A DNA stretch of 64,000 nucleotides from Diaminobutyricibacter sp. McL0608 (GCF_039613825.1 NZ_CP154826.1:1426001-1490000); one strand, 5' to 3'; positions 25,461 to 34,647 are shown, numbered from the stretch's first letter. Notes: generated from the letters alone by a model not told the origin. Numbers and translations: made by a program.

Positions 25461-25633
25461 GGCTTCATTCTCATTGAGCGTTCGACCAATGAGGGGTGTG
25501 CCCCGCCCGCAAGCCGATCGGTCAGCGCATCATTTTGCTACTTGAGTCCAAGTCTCCTGGATTCAAACCATGCGGGCAATGGTTACCCCCAGTTCTCGGC
25601 CGCAGAACCGGCCGAGCGCAGTCAATGGATTTC

Positions 25634-25649
25634 CTGGCATTCATGCCAG
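25634..25649. promoter_or_regulatory. Palindrome CTGGCAT-TC-ATGCCAG before the OLD gene
   Basis: Perfect 7-bp arms with a two-base centre, ending nine bases before the ATG at 25659. It could be an operator for a repressor or a hairpin near the start codon. No regulator gene is adjacent. Confidence 0.45.
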
Positions 25650-25658
25650 TCTTGCAGG

Positions 25659-27482
25659 ATGGGTGTCCTGAACCGTGACGACTTTGAAGCCGCCTTTATT
25701 ACGACCAACCCGGATTGGGCATCGGGTTCTGCGGACCAGTTCTCATTCGGAATCGAAGAGATTCGCCTCAAGAGCGGTGATGTGATCCGACCGCAGGCGG
25801 CCGGCGTCACGGCCATCGTAGGGGCGAACAACGCCGGCAAGTCGACCATTCTTCGCGAAGTGGTCGAGACCCTCCAGAATCACCCGAGCAACCCCACGCC
25901 ACCCAAGCTCTCTGTCGAGTCGATTGGTTTGGCCGCGACGGGGCAACCCCGTGACCTTTTCGCGTGGTTGCTTGGGAATTCGACTTTCGCCGTGCAAGGC
26001 CAATCGATGGGCTTCACTCGTCCGATGGCGGGATTCGAGCAGCCGAACATGCTCGCCCACTTCTGGACGCAACGGTCTAACGGCCTTGCAGGCCTCGCTG
26101 CTTACCTTTGCTTCTACGGAAATGCTGCGGGTCGCTTTTCTGTCGGTGGTTCAGCGGAGATGCGTGATGCGGTTGATGATCCGCCCAGCCACCCAGTCCA
26201 TTCACTCCAAGACTCGCGAAACCTTCGTGATCGAGTGAGCGCATTATCCGAGTCAGTCTTTCAGCGCCCGCTGACACTCGACACTTTGGCACGCACGATA
26301 CGACTTCGCGTAGGGAAGGTGGACGCGGAAGCTCCCACTGTCGACAACATCCCTCGCGCCTACCGTGAAGCAATGGCCACCTTGCGTCCGCTCGATGAGC
26401 AAGGCGACGGGATGCGTGGGTTCTTCGGGCAAGTACTGCCGGTCGTCGCTGCAACGTACCCCGTGATCATCCTCGACGAGCCTGAAGCCTTCCTGCACCC
26501 TCCGCAGGCACACGCGCTTGGCGTTGAGCTTGGAAAACTCGCCGTAGAGAGGGGCGTACAGATACTCATCGCGACACACGACCGTCACATCCTCACTGGG
26601 CTGCTGGACTCTCAGGTCGATGTGTCCGTCGTGCGCGCCACTCGGGGTTCGGGAAGCGCTCGCGCGTTTCAGCTGGACGCGTCAGAATTGCGCGGGCTCT
26701 GGAACGATCCAGTTCTGCACTATTCAAACGTGCTTGATGGACTGTTCCACCGCGTCGTTGTGTTGGCTGAAGCCGAAGGGGACTGCGCGTATCTAGGGGC
26801 AGCCTTGGACTGCGCCAGTCGCGAGCCCTCGAGTATTCCAGCCGGAGAGGTCCTATTCGTCGCAACGGGTGGCAAAGCGGGGATGGCGAAAGTGGCCTCA
26901 GCTCTGAAGGCGATCGAGGTCCCCGTAATCGCAGCGCCGGATCTCGACATGATTTCAAACGAAGCTGAGCTTTCCAGCCTTGTTCGCTCGCTAGGCGGAG
27001 ACTGGAACGATGCCGGCAAGCAGCTTTGGACAAGGGCCACGGCTGCTCAACGGGCTCCGCGCGACCCTGTGAAGGTGTCGCACGTCCTCGATGCCGTTCA
27101 GGCCGCGCTGCAGCCGCGGATCGACGAGAACTACACGGCGGAGGTCCGAGACGTTCTGCTCGCAAACGCGCGAGCCCGGGAGTCGGCTTGGGCGGATGTG
27201 AAGGATTACGGTGTCGATGCGTTCCGTGGGACCGCTCGAACCGACCTCGATCTGTTGCTCGAGCTGTTGGAATCCTGGGGAATCGTCATGGTTCGATACG
27301 GCGAGTTGGAGCGTCTTGCCCCAGAGGTGTCTGTCCGGAAAGGCCCGGGGTGGCTCCAAGCGGCGCTTGCTCAAGGAGCCCAATGCAATGAGCGGAGCCA
27401 GACTCACATCGACCGGATTATCCGCGTTGGAATTGGTCGACTCGAGGCGAGGACCACTACTTCGAGTCGACCAGACGAATAA
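25659..27482 (+). CDS. OLD-family ATPase with TOPRIM nuclease domain
   Basis: 607 residues. The N-terminal ABC-type ATPase has Walker A GANNAGKST (about residue 55), Walker B VIILDEPEAFLHP (about 270) and the switch histidine ATHDRHI (about 305). The C-terminal TOPRIM domain has the first acidic site in VVVLAEAEGDCAYLG (about 365) and the DxD in APDLDMI (about 425). This order defines OLD-like endonucleases, several of which defend against phage. There is no UvrD-like helicase beside it, so it is not a Gabija pair. The frame is open to 25317, but the ATG at 25659 starts the domain. The context is a mobile island. Confidence 0.82.
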   Translation: MGVLNRDDFEAAFITTNPDWASGSADQFSFGIEEIRLKSGDVIRPQAAGVTAIVGANNAGKSTILREVVETLQNHPSNPTPPKLSVESIGLAATGQPRDLFAWLLGNSTFAVQGQSMGFTRPMAGFEQPNMLAHFWTQRSNGLAGLAAYLCFYGNAAGRFSVGGSAEMRDAVDDPPSHPVHSLQDSRNLRDRVSALSESVFQRPLTLDTLARTIRLRVGKVDAEAPTVDNIPRAYREAMATLRPLDEQGDGMRGFFGQVLPVVAATYPVIILDEPEAFLHPPQAHALGVELGKLAVERGVQILIATHDRHILTGLLDSQVDVSVVRATRGSGSARAFQLDASELRGLWNDPVLHYSNVLDGLFHRVVVLAEAEGDCAYLGAALDCASREPSSIPAGEVLFVATGGKAGMAKVASALKAIEVPVIAAPDLDMISNEAELSSLVRSLGGDWNDAGKQLWTRATAAQRAPRDPVKVSHVLDAVQAALQPRIDENYTAEVRDVLLANARARESAWADVKDYGVDAFRGTARTDLDLLLELLESWGIVMVRYGELERLAPEVSVRKGPGWLQAALAQGAQCNERSQTHIDRIIRVGIGRLEARTTTSSRPDE

Positions 27483-28128
27483 ATCTTCCACGACTTGCGT
27501 CCCGCTGCTCCACTGACATTTGGCTTACAGGCGCCGTTCGACCGCCGTTACCTCGATGAAAGGGGTGCCCGTAAGCCGGTCGATCTGCGGCACACCAGAG
27601 GTCGCCTGGGCCCAATCCGACCGATCGCAATTTATTGCGCGAGCGCGATTCCCGTAAGACCGGCCCGCAAATATGCCCGGTGACGGTGCCCCAAACGCTA
27701 CAGCCCGAATCATGCTCATCGGTCGCGCCCGCGAACTAACGGATTGGTGTCGCCCTCACCCTCGGCGGCAGTCCCTACGCGCCTAGTGAACTTGGACCGC
27801 CAAGGGTGGTCACCTCAAGCCGATCGCCGCGCTCTCGTTGGTTGGTGCATGGCTGAGTAGGACCGTGGCAATCGGTCCTGGAGCCATTCCTTCGGCTGCC
27901 CGCACACAGCATCCTCGCGCCTTGAGCATCCGCGTCAAGGGTCCAGCTTCGCTGCATCGCGAAGCGACGCGGAGCGCCCTTGATTCGGTGGCTCACGGCG
28001 CCAAGATCAACGGTCGCGCGGCCGGTGAATTGAGAATCGTGGTGTTCGCGCCATGGCTACGCCATAAAGGGCGCAGGTGTGGAGCGGCAACAAAATGGCA
28101 ACGACTGAACAAGTTCTGACGGCGCGTT
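27483..28128. other. No convincing gene
   Basis: Several short frames on both strands have no family pattern or ribosome binding site. I see no tRNA, terminator or long repeat. It may be decayed island DNA. Confidence 0.5.
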
Positions 28129-28446
28129 TTACGGGACGACCGGGCCGTCGGGTGCTTCCCACGAGTGCAGCTGCGGCCAGTCGGATGGGATCTTCCCCGT
28201 TGTCCGGCGATGCAGACGGCCGGCTTCGTCCACCCAGACATGCATCCGGCGGTAGACGGTCGGGTAGGTCGGACCCAGAAACCACGCCACCGGGTTGACC
28301 AGCTCTACCGCGAGGCGCCAAACGGGCGGCACAACGAGGTGGCGCATCCACATCTCAGCGGTGCGGAGGTCGCCGTCGAGGTGCCAGTCGTCGTTCATGC
28401 GGCGCATCATCTCCTTGCGGAGCTTTTGTACGGCCGTCGTGTGCAT
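28129..28446 (-). CDS. Hypothetical protein, 105 aa
   Basis: From MHTTAVQKLRKEMMRRMNDD to the stop, with a hydrophobic patch VVPPVWRLAVELVNPVAWFL and a polar C-terminus rich in Trp and His. It looks like a real coding region but no family is recognised. The frame is open for 99 codons upstream, so it may be the 3' part of a larger broken gene. Confidence 0.45.
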   Translation of the reverse strand: MHTTAVQKLRKEMMRRMNDDWHLDGDLRTAEMWMRHLVVPPVWRLAVELVNPVAWFLGPTYPTVYRRMHVWVDEAGRLHRRTTGKIPSDWPQLHSWEAPDGPVVP

Positions 28447-28770
28447 GCTGACAATGATGCCCGCCTCACGTTCTGCTCGGTTTCCCCAGTTCGAGGTGCT
28501 TCCTGTTTTGAGAACCCGGCGGCGCGGTCGGATTGAACGCGCCAGAGACGTGAACGAATTCAGGAACTCATGTGAGGGATGCGCCCCCCACGCCAATGAA
28601 CCGAACAGAACCCCTGGTCGGAACCACGGCGAGCCCCCATCCTCGTCAGACTTCCTGAATAACTGACCCCCGCACCCGCGGTGCCTAACCCAGGGCACGA
28701 TCGGGCGCCTTTGGTCGAACCCGCGTCGTGTTTCGCGACACATGCTGTCCGATCGGGCAAGGTTGGGTCC
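28447..28770. other. Non-coding stretch with a 9-bp inverted repeat
   Basis: ATTCAGGAA (28558-28566) and TTCCTGAAT (28652-28660) are reverse complements about 85 bases apart. Otherwise I see no gene, and it may be the right edge of the accessory island. Confidence 0.35.
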
Positions 28771-29016
28771 GTGGATGTCAAAAAGGCGCGCGTCTTCGTC
28801 ATTGTTGGCGCTGCCATCCTGGCGCTGGCGGTCATCGCGGCCGCCGTGGCATTTGGTGCCGGGTATCCGCCTTTGGGTTGGCTGCTGATTGCACTGGCCA
28901 TTTCATATTTCATCCCCGTGGCGCTCCTGATGGAGCAGAGTCGACGCCGGAAAAGGATCGGTCAGAGCGACCGCGACACCACGAGGCACGGACCGGACGG
29001 CAACGCCATCCGATAG
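28771..29016 (+). CDS. Small two-helix membrane protein, 81 aa
   Basis: The GTG start gives MDVKKARVFVIVGAAI. Two adjacent transmembrane segments (about residues 7-30 and 32-53) are followed by a basic tail (EQSRRRKRIGQ). It lies just before the terC riboswitch and runs the same way. Function unknown. Confidence 0.55.
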   Translation: MDVKKARVFVIVGAAILALAVIAAAVAFGAGYPPLGWLLIALAISYFIPVALLMEQSRRRKRIGQSDRDTTRHGPDGNAIR

Positions 29017-29027
29017 GATCGGAGTCG

Positions 29028-29146
29028 CGAAGGGGAGTATCCCGAAGGGCCCGATGAGGGTCCGCGCCGTGAACGTCATCACGGATCGTCCATACGGTCC
29101 CGGGCACGGCGGCATCCGCAAGCTGCGGATGCGGGAGAGACTTTCG
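29028..29146 (+). ncRNA. yybP-ykoY (manganese) riboswitch
   Basis: The 5' motif GAAGGGGAGTA (29029-29039), the internal GTCATCAC and the 3' motif GAGACTTTCG match the conserved parts of this Mn2+ aptamer. Its closing helix P1 is CGAAGG (29028-29033) with CTTTCG (29141-29146). It lies directly before a TerC gene, the usual target. TAGGAT at 29014-29019 is a fitting -10 box. CTTTCG can instead pair with CGAAAG (29166-29171), which holds the terC ribosome binding site, so the switch is probably translational and turned on by Mn2+. Confidence 0.85.
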
Positions 29147-29178
29147 GGCCGTTTTCGGCACCCTTCGAAAGGTTTTCT

Positions 29179-30225
29179 GTGGAGCTCGCTCTTCCCGCCT
29201 GGTTCGAGATCACCTCGGCGATCGTCCTGGTCCTGATCCTGCTCGCCGACCTGCTCATCGTCGTCAAGCGCCCGCACATCCCGAGCCCGAAGGAGTCGAC
29301 GCTCTGGGTCGTCTTCTATGTCGCCCTCGCGCTGATCTTCGCGCTGCTGATGTACCTGATCGGCGACGCCGAGCACGCCGGGCAGTTCCTCGCCGGCTGG
29401 CTCACGGAATACAGCCTCAGCATCGACAATCTTTTCGTATTCGTGCTGATCATGACTAGGTTCGCCGTGCCCAGGAAGAACCAGCAGGAAGTGCTGATGG
29501 TGGGCATCATCATCGCTCTGGTCTTCCGTGGGGTGTTCATCGTCCTCGGAGCCTCGCTGATCGAGAGCTTCAGCTGGATCTTCTACTTCTTCGGGGCGTT
29601 CCTCCTCTACACCGCCGTCCACCAGGCGTTCAGCTCGCACGACGCTGACGAGGATCAGGACAACGCCTTCGTGCGCTTCATGCGCAAGCGACTGAAGGTG
29701 TCGAACCAGTACGAGGGTTTCAAACTGCGGACGACGGTGAGCGGAACACGCATGTTCACGCCGCTGATCATCGTCTTCCTCGCGCTCGGCACGACCGACC
29801 TGCTCTTCGCGCTCGACTCGATCCCGGCGATCTTCGGCATCACGACGAGTCCGTTCATCGTCTTCGCGGCCAACGTCTTCGCGCTGATGGGTCTCCGGCA
29901 GCTCTACTTCCTGCTCGGGCACCTGCTCGACCGCCTCGAATACCTCAAATACGGCATCGCATTCATCCTCGCCTTCATCGGTGTGAAGCTCGTGTTCCAC
30001 GCTCTCCACACGAACGAAGTGTCGTTCGTCAACGGCGGCCATCCGGTGGAATGGGCGCCCGAGATCAGCACCTGGACTTCACTGGCGGTGATCCTCATCT
30101 CGATGGCGGTCGCTACGATTGCAAGCCTGGTGAAGCTTCGCATCACCGGTGTCAGCGTCGCCGAAGCGATTCACGGCAGCGACACGACCGATCAGTCGGC
30201 GAACGAGGAGAACACGGGTCGATGA
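29179..30225 (+). CDS. TerC-family integral membrane protein, Mn2+ exporter type
   Basis: 348 residues with about nine transmembrane helices. The TerC core is seen in TEYSLSIDNLFVFVLIM and in FLALGTTDLLFALDSIPAIF, whose acidic residues bind metal. The family exports manganese or supplies metals to secreted enzymes. GTG start; GAAAGG (29167-29172) lies six bases upstream and is the element the riboswitch can hide. A PP2C phosphatase gene overlaps its stop codon (ATGA). Confidence 0.92.
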   Translation: MELALPAWFEITSAIVLVLILLADLLIVVKRPHIPSPKESTLWVVFYVALALIFALLMYLIGDAEHAGQFLAGWLTEYSLSIDNLFVFVLIMTRFAVPRKNQQEVLMVGIIIALVFRGVFIVLGASLIESFSWIFYFFGAFLLYTAVHQAFSSHDADEDQDNAFVRFMRKRLKVSNQYEGFKLRTTVSGTRMFTPLIIVFLALGTTDLLFALDSIPAIFGITTSPFIVFAANVFALMGLRQLYFLLGHLLDRLEYLKYGIAFILAFIGVKLVFHALHTNEVSFVNGGHPVEWAPEISTWTSLAVILISMAVATIASLVKLRITGVSVAEAIHGSDTTDQSANEENTGR

Positions 30226-30959
30226 CCTCCATCTCGGATGTGTGGGCGTGGACGGACGTTGGCCGGGTGCGCTCGCTCAACGAGGACAGCTACATCGCGC
30301 GGAGGCCGCTGTTCCTGGTGGCGGACGGCCTCGGCGGCCACGCGCGGGGCGACGCCGCGAGCCAGGCCGCCATCCGCGTCTTCGACGAGGCGTTCCCCGA
30401 CGACGCTCCCGCGAATCCGGATGCGGTGGTCGCGGCGATCTCCGCTGCGAACACCGCGGTGCGCGCCCTCTCACTCCCGGACGACATCGGTCCGGCCGTC
30501 TCCGGAACCACACTTGTCGGGCTGGTCGAGGTGGCGACTGAGGACGACACAGAGTGGCTTGCACTGAACGTCGGCGATTCGCGTCTCTACCGCTTGGCCG
30601 GCACCGGCCTCGAGCAGCTCAGCGTCGACCATTCGGCGGTGCAGGAGCTCTATGAGGCCGGACTGATCACGGCCGCGCAGATGGACTCCCACCCCGAGCG
30701 AAACATCATCACTCGTGCCCTCGGTGCGGAGGACGACGTCGACCCCGACACGTGGACCATTCAGGCAACGGGGGAGCAGGTGTTCCTGGTCTGTTCCGAC
30801 GGGCTGACGCGGGAGCTCCACGACGACGAGATCGCCGCGATCATGACCCACGCCCTTGCGGATCCGTCGGCCGACCCCGCCAGAGACCTGGTCGACGCCG
30901 CCGTAGCCGCGGGCGGACGTGACAATGTCACAGTCGTCGTCGTGCGGTCGCAGACCTGA
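30222..30959 (+). CDS. PP2C-family serine/threonine phosphatase
   Basis: 245 residues. The metal- and phosphate-binding motifs are all present in order: DVGRVRSLNEDSYIA, VADGLGGHARGDAAS, VSGTTLVG, NVGDSRLYR, LVCSDGLTREL and GGRDNVTVVVV. PP2C enzymes need Mn2+ or Mg2+. The start overlaps the terC stop (ATGA), so the two are translationally coupled, which puts this Mn2+-dependent enzyme under the Mn2+ riboswitch. It is probably cytoplasmic and opposes Ser/Thr kinases encoded elsewhere. Confidence 0.92.
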   Translation: MTSISDVWAWTDVGRVRSLNEDSYIARRPLFLVADGLGGHARGDAASQAAIRVFDEAFPDDAPANPDAVVAAISAANTAVRALSLPDDIGPAVSGTTLVGLVEVATEDDTEWLALNVGDSRLYRLAGTGLEQLSVDHSAVQELYEAGLITAAQMDSHPERNIITRALGAEDDVDPDTWTIQATGEQVFLVCSDGLTRELHDDEIAAIMTHALADPSADPARDLVDAAVAAGGRDNVTVVVVRSQT

Positions 30960-30973
30960 TCCCGCCCCGGTGA

Positions 30974-30979
30974 TAAACT
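30974..30979 (+). promoter_or_regulatory. -10 box of the leu operon leader
   Basis: TAAACT, six bases, then the GTG of the leader peptide at 30986. No clear -35 box is seen. Confidence 0.6.
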
Positions 30980-30985
30980 GCCGAC

Positions 30986-31030
30986 GTGCTGTACGGTCTG
31001 CTTCTCCTTAGCTGCCGCGACGAGTCCTGA
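30986..31030 (+). CDS. Leucine-rich leader peptide of leuCD, 14 aa
   Basis: GTG then LYGLLLLSCRDES and TGA. Five of 14 codons are leucine, four of them in a row (30998-31009), typical of ribosome-mediated attenuation in leucine operons. The mRNA would be leaderless. The Leu codons CTCCTT (31004-31009) are complementary to AAGGAG (31083-31088), the leuC ribosome binding site. A strong hairpin begins inside its last codons. Confidence 0.75.
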   Translation: MLYGLLLLSCRDES

Positions 31031-31052
31031 TCTGAGGCCTCACTCGTCGCGG
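31015..31052 (+). promoter_or_regulatory. Leader hairpin of the leu operon
   Basis: Perfect 11-bp stem CCGCGACGAGT (31015-31025) with ACTCGTCGCGG (31042-31052). The left arm lies under the 3' end of the leader peptide, where a ribosome stalled at the Leu codons would block it. The following bases (AGTTTGTCGTT) are only weakly U-rich, so it may be a terminator or a spacer that brings the Leu codons close to the leuC start. Confidence 0.65.
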
Positions 31053-31099
31053 AGTTTGTCGTTGGCTGACCACCAAGCAAGCAAGGAGTAATCGCAGTC

Positions 31100-32671
31100 A
31101 TGAGCAACGTCGAGACAAACGCGACCGAAACCGCGCACACCCCCCTCACGCTGGCCGAGAAGGTGTGGCGCGATCACCTCGTCGTCAAGGGCGAGGACGG
31201 TTCGCCCGACCTGATCTACATCGACCTGCACCTGGTACACGAAGTGACCAGCCCGCAGGCGTTCGACGGCCTTCGGATGGCCGGCCGTCCCGTTCGCCGT
31301 CCCGATCTCACGATCGCCACGGAAGACCACAACACGCCGACCATCGGCATCGACCGGCCCATCGCCGACCTGACGAGCCGCACGCAGATCGAGACGCTCC
31401 GTCGCAACGCCGAAGAGTTCGGCATCCGCCTGCACTCGCTGGGCGACATCGAGCAGGGCATCGTGCACGTCGTCGGCCCGCAACTGGGCCTCACGATGCC
31501 GGGCATCACCGTCGTCTGCGGTGATTCCCACACGTCGACGCACGGCGCGTTCGGAGCCATGGCGTTCGGAATCGGCACCAGCGAGGTCGAGCATGTCATG
31601 GCGACCCAGACCCTGCCGCTGAAGGCGTTCAAGACGATGGCCATCACGGTGGAGGGCGAACTGCGCCCGGGCGTGACGGCCAAAGACATCATCCTCGCTG
31701 TGATCGCGAAGATCGGCACCGGCGGCGGCCAGGGCTACGTGCTCGAGTACCGCGGCAGCGCCATCCGTTCCCTCTCGATGGAGGGGCGGATGACGATCTG
31801 CAACATGTCGATCGAGGCCGGCGCACGCGCGGGAATGGTCGCGCCCGACCAGACGACCTTCGACTATCTCGAGGGCCGCCCGCACGCGCCGCACGGACAG
31901 GACTGGGTCGACGCCGTCGAATACTGGAAGACCCTGCCGACCGACGAGGACGCGGTCTTCGACGCCGAGGTCTATCTCGACGCGAACGAGCTCGAACCGT
32001 TCGTCACCTGGGGCACCAACCCCGGCCAGGGCGTCTCGCTGAGCGGATCCATTCCGGATCCCGCCGCGATCGCCGACGCGAACGAGCGTGCGGCCGCCGA
32101 GCGCGCACTCGAGTACATGGACCTCGAGGCGGGCACGCCGATGAAGGCGATCCCGGTGGATGCGGTCTTCATGGGCTCCTGCACGAACAGCCGCATCGAA
32201 GACCTCCGCGCCTTTGCCTCCGTGATCAAAGGTCACAAGAAGGCCGACGGCGTGCGGGTCATGGTCGTCCCCGGCAGTGCTCGCGTGCGCATCGAGGCCG
32301 AGGCCGAGGGCATCGACAAGATCGTCGAGGAGTTCGGCGCGGAATGGCGTTTCGCGGGGTGCTCGATGTGCCTCGGGATGAACCCCGATCAGCTGGCGCC
32401 CGGCGAGCGCTGCGCATCCACGTCGAACCGCAATTTCGAGGGCAGGCAGGGCAAGGGCGGACGCACCCACCTCGTCTCTCCGGTGGTCGCCGCGGCCACC
32501 GCGATCCGCGGGACGCTCTCCAGCCCGTGGGACCTCGATGGCGACGGTTCTGGGGGCTCGCTGCGCGCTGGAGCTGAGGGGATTGCGTGGCGATCCCGCG
32601 ACGCCAGCGCCGACGGAGCTATGCTGCGTCGGACAGAAACCGACGGTACGGGCGGAAAGGTGAACGCCTGA
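31100..32671 (+). CDS. leuC: 3-isopropylmalate dehydratase large subunit
   Basis: Isomerises 2- to 3-isopropylmalate together with LeuD. The three cysteines that hold the 4Fe-4S cluster are in [26 protein letters not shown] and [11 protein letters not shown]. 523 residues is about 45 longer than usual: after [10 protein letters not shown] there is a low-complexity C-terminal tail. AAGGAG lies 11 bases before the ATG. leuD starts in the stop codon (TGATG). Confidence 0.97.
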   Translation: MSNVETNATETAHTPLTLAEKVWRDHLVVKGEDGSPDLIYIDLHLVHEVTSPQAFDGLRMAGRPVRRPDLTIATEDHNTPTIGIDRPIADLTSRTQIETLRRNAEEFGIRLHSLGDIEQGIVHVVGPQLGLTMPGITVVCGDSHTSTHGAFGAMAFGIGTSEVEHVMATQTLPLKAFKTMAITVEGELRPGVTAKDIILAVIAKIGTGGGQGYVLEYRGSAIRSLSMEGRMTICNMSIEAGARAGMVAPDQTTFDYLEGRPHAPHGQDWVDAVEYWKTLPTDEDAVFDAEVYLDANELEPFVTWGTNPGQGVSLSGSIPDPAAIADANERAAAERALEYMDLEAGTPMKAIPVDAVFMGSCTNSRIEDLRAFASVIKGHKKADGVRVMVVPGSARVRIEAEAEGIDKIVEEFGAEWRFAGCSMCLGMNPDQLAPGERCASTSNRNFEGRQGKGGRTHLVSPVVAAATAIRGTLSSPWDLDGDGSGGSLRAGAEGIAWRSRDASADGAMLRRTETDGTGGKVNA

Positions 32672-33273
32672 TGGACAAGATCTCGACCCTGAGCGGTGTT
32701 GCGGTGCCCCTGCGACGTTCGAACGTGGACACCGACCAGATCATCCCTGCCGTCTTCCTGAAGCGGGTCACGAAGACCGGCTTCGACGACGCGCTCTTTT
32801 ACGCGTGGCGTCAGGACCCGGACTTCGTGCTCAACCAGGAGCCGTATCGCGCGGGCAAGATCCTCATCGCCGGCCAGGATTTCGGCACCGGTTCATCGCG
32901 CGAGCATGCCGTCTGGGCACTCCGCGACTACGGGTTCACCGCCGTTCTCAGCCCGCGCTTCGGCGACATCTTCCGCGGCAACTCAGGCAAGATGGGCCTC
33001 CTCGCCGGCCAGATCACCGAAGAGGATGCTGAGCGCCTCTGGGCGGCGATCGAAGCGAACCCGGGAATAGATGCCACCGTCGATCTGGTTGCCAAGACTG
33101 CGAGCATCAGTGACCTCACGGTTTCATTTGAGATCGATGATTACACTAGATGGCGATTGCTCGAAGGCCTGGACGACATCGGGCTGACCCTGCGTGACGA
33201 AGCGCACATCACAGAATTCGAAGCCCGCCGCGAGAGCTGGCGGCCCAAAACGTTACCGGTGAAAACGCAGTGA
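32671..33273 (+). CDS. leuD: 3-isopropylmalate dehydratase small subunit
   Basis: 200 residues, normal length. Conserved [17 protein letters not shown] and [17 protein letters not shown] mark the swivelling domain of the aconitase family. It shares one base with the leuC stop codon and its own stop overlaps the murA start (GTGA), so leuC, leuD and murA are translationally coupled. Confidence 0.97.
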   Translation: MDKISTLSGVAVPLRRSNVDTDQIIPAVFLKRVTKTGFDDALFYAWRQDPDFVLNQEPYRAGKILIAGQDFGTGSSREHAVWALRDYGFTAVLSPRFGDIFRGNSGKMGLLAGQITEEDAERLWAAIEANPGIDATVDLVAKTASISDLTVSFEIDDYTRWRLLEGLDDIGLTLRDEAHITEFEARRESWRPKTLPVKTQ

Positions 33274-34640
33274 ACTCACTTCTTCAGGACGCACAAGCCG
33301 CAGGCGCACATGTCGGTCTCAAAGGCGATCGGATCACGATCAACGGTGGGATCCCGCTCCGTGGTCGAATCGAACTGAAGGGTGCGAAGAACCTCGTCAC
33401 CAAGGCGATGGTCGCGGCACTCCTGGGCGAAGGCCCGAGTGTGCTCCGCGATGTGCCTGACATCAGTGACGTGCGCGTCGTGCGAGGGCTGCTGGAGATC
33501 CACGGCGTCAAGGTGACCGATGGCGCAGACGAGGGCGAGCTGCTGCTCGACCCGAGCGCTGTCGAGAGCGCCCACATGGCCGACATCGACGCACACGCGG
33601 GTTCGAGCCGCATCCCGATCCTGTTCTGCGGGCCGTTGCTGCACCGCCTCGGCGAGGCGTTCATCCCCGACCTCGGCGGCTGCCGTATCGGCGACCGCCC
33701 GATCGACTACCACCTCGAGGTACTGCGCAAGTTCGGCGCGATCGTCGACAAGCTCCCGAGCGGCATCCGCATGACCGCCCCGAACGGGCTGCACGGTGCG
33801 AAGGTCGAACTCCCGTACCCGAGCGTCGGCGCGACGGAACAGGTCCTCCTGACGGCTGTGCGCGCCGAGGGCATCACGGAGCTCAAGGGCGCCGCGATCG
33901 AGCCCGAGATCATGGATCTCATCAACATCCTGCAGAAGATGGGTGCGATCATCACGGTCGACACCGACCGCGTGATCCGCATCGAAGGCGTCGACCGCCT
34001 CGAAGGGTTCGCCCACACGGCGCTCTTCGACCGCAACGAGGCCGCCAGCTGGGCTGCTGCAGCCCTCGCCACGAGCGGCGACATCTTCGTCGGCGGCGCA
34101 CGACAGCCCGAAATGCTGACGTTCCTCAACGTCTTCCGCAAGGTCGGCGGTGCCTTCGAGATCCACGACGACGGCATCCGCTTCTACCACCCCGGAGGCG
34201 AGCTCAAGCCGGTCGTGATCGAGACCGATGTGCATCCCGGGTTCATGACGGACTGGCAGCAGCCGCTCGTCGTCGCACTGACGAAGGCGAACGGCGTGTC
34301 GATCGTGCACGAGACGGTCTATGAGCAGCGGTTCGGCTTCGTCGACGCCCTCGTCGAGATGGGTGCGACCATCCAGATCCACAAGGAATGCCTCGGCGGG
34401 CACCCGTGCCGGTTCGGGCAGCGCAACTTCAACCACTCCGCGGTGATCACCGGTCCGACGCGCCTGCACGGCGCGGACGTCGAGGTCCCCGACCTGCGCG
34501 GCGGCTTCAGCCACCTGGTCGCAGCGCTCAGCGCCGAAGGAACGTCGACCGTGAGCAACGTCGGCATCATCAGCCGCGGGTACGAGAACTTCATCACCAA
34601 GCTGGAGCTGCTGGGAGCCGACTTCGTTCTCGAAGGATAA
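33270..34640 (+). CDS. murA: UDP-N-acetylglucosamine 1-carboxyvinyltransferase
   Basis: First committed step of peptidoglycan synthesis. 456 residues. The N-terminal [20 protein letters not shown] is the actinobacterial form of the KN motif. The PEP-binding cysteine, which is also the fosfomycin target, is in GGCRIGDRP; it is Cys, not the Asp of resistant forms. The GTG start overlaps the leuD stop by four bases, so this essential gene is in the leucine-regulated transcript. Confidence 0.97.
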   Translation: MNSLLQDAQAAGAHVGLKGDRITINGGIPLRGRIELKGAKNLVTKAMVAALLGEGPSVLRDVPDISDVRVVRGLLEIHGVKVTDGADEGELLLDPSAVESAHMADIDAHAGSSRIPILFCGPLLHRLGEAFIPDLGGCRIGDRPIDYHLEVLRKFGAIVDKLPSGIRMTAPNGLHGAKVELPYPSVGATEQVLLTAVRAEGITELKGAAIEPEIMDLINILQKMGAIITVDTDRVIRIEGVDRLEGFAHTALFDRNEAASWAAAALATSGDIFVGGARQPEMLTFLNVFRKVGGAFEIHDDGIRFYHPGGELKPVVIETDVHPGFMTDWQQPLVVALTKANGVSIVHETVYEQRFGFVDALVEMGATIQIHKECLGGHPCRFGQRNFNHSAVITGPTRLHGADVEVPDLRGGFSHLVAALSAEGTSTVSNVGIISRGYENFITKLELLGADFVLEG

Positions 34641-34641
34641 T
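34636..34641 (+). promoter_or_regulatory. -10 box containing the murA stop codon
   Basis: GATAAT, six bases, then the GTG of plsC. The TAA at 34638-34640 is the murA stop. It would give plsC-gpsA-ddl their own leaderless promoter. Confidence 0.5.
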
Positions 34642-34647
34642 GGGTTC

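Noticed and set aside
25659-27482. Gabija system (GajA plus GajB)
   Set aside because: The OLD protein is present but no UvrD/Rep-like helicase lies on either side.
27838-28119. 93-codon plus-strand frame
   Set aside because: No start signal or known family, and composition is not clearly coding. Left as part of the gene-free stretch.
20033-28770. Intact attL/attR pair for the tRNA-Glu island
   Set aside because: By eye there is no second copy of the tRNA 3' end near the right border. A precise search could still find a short one.
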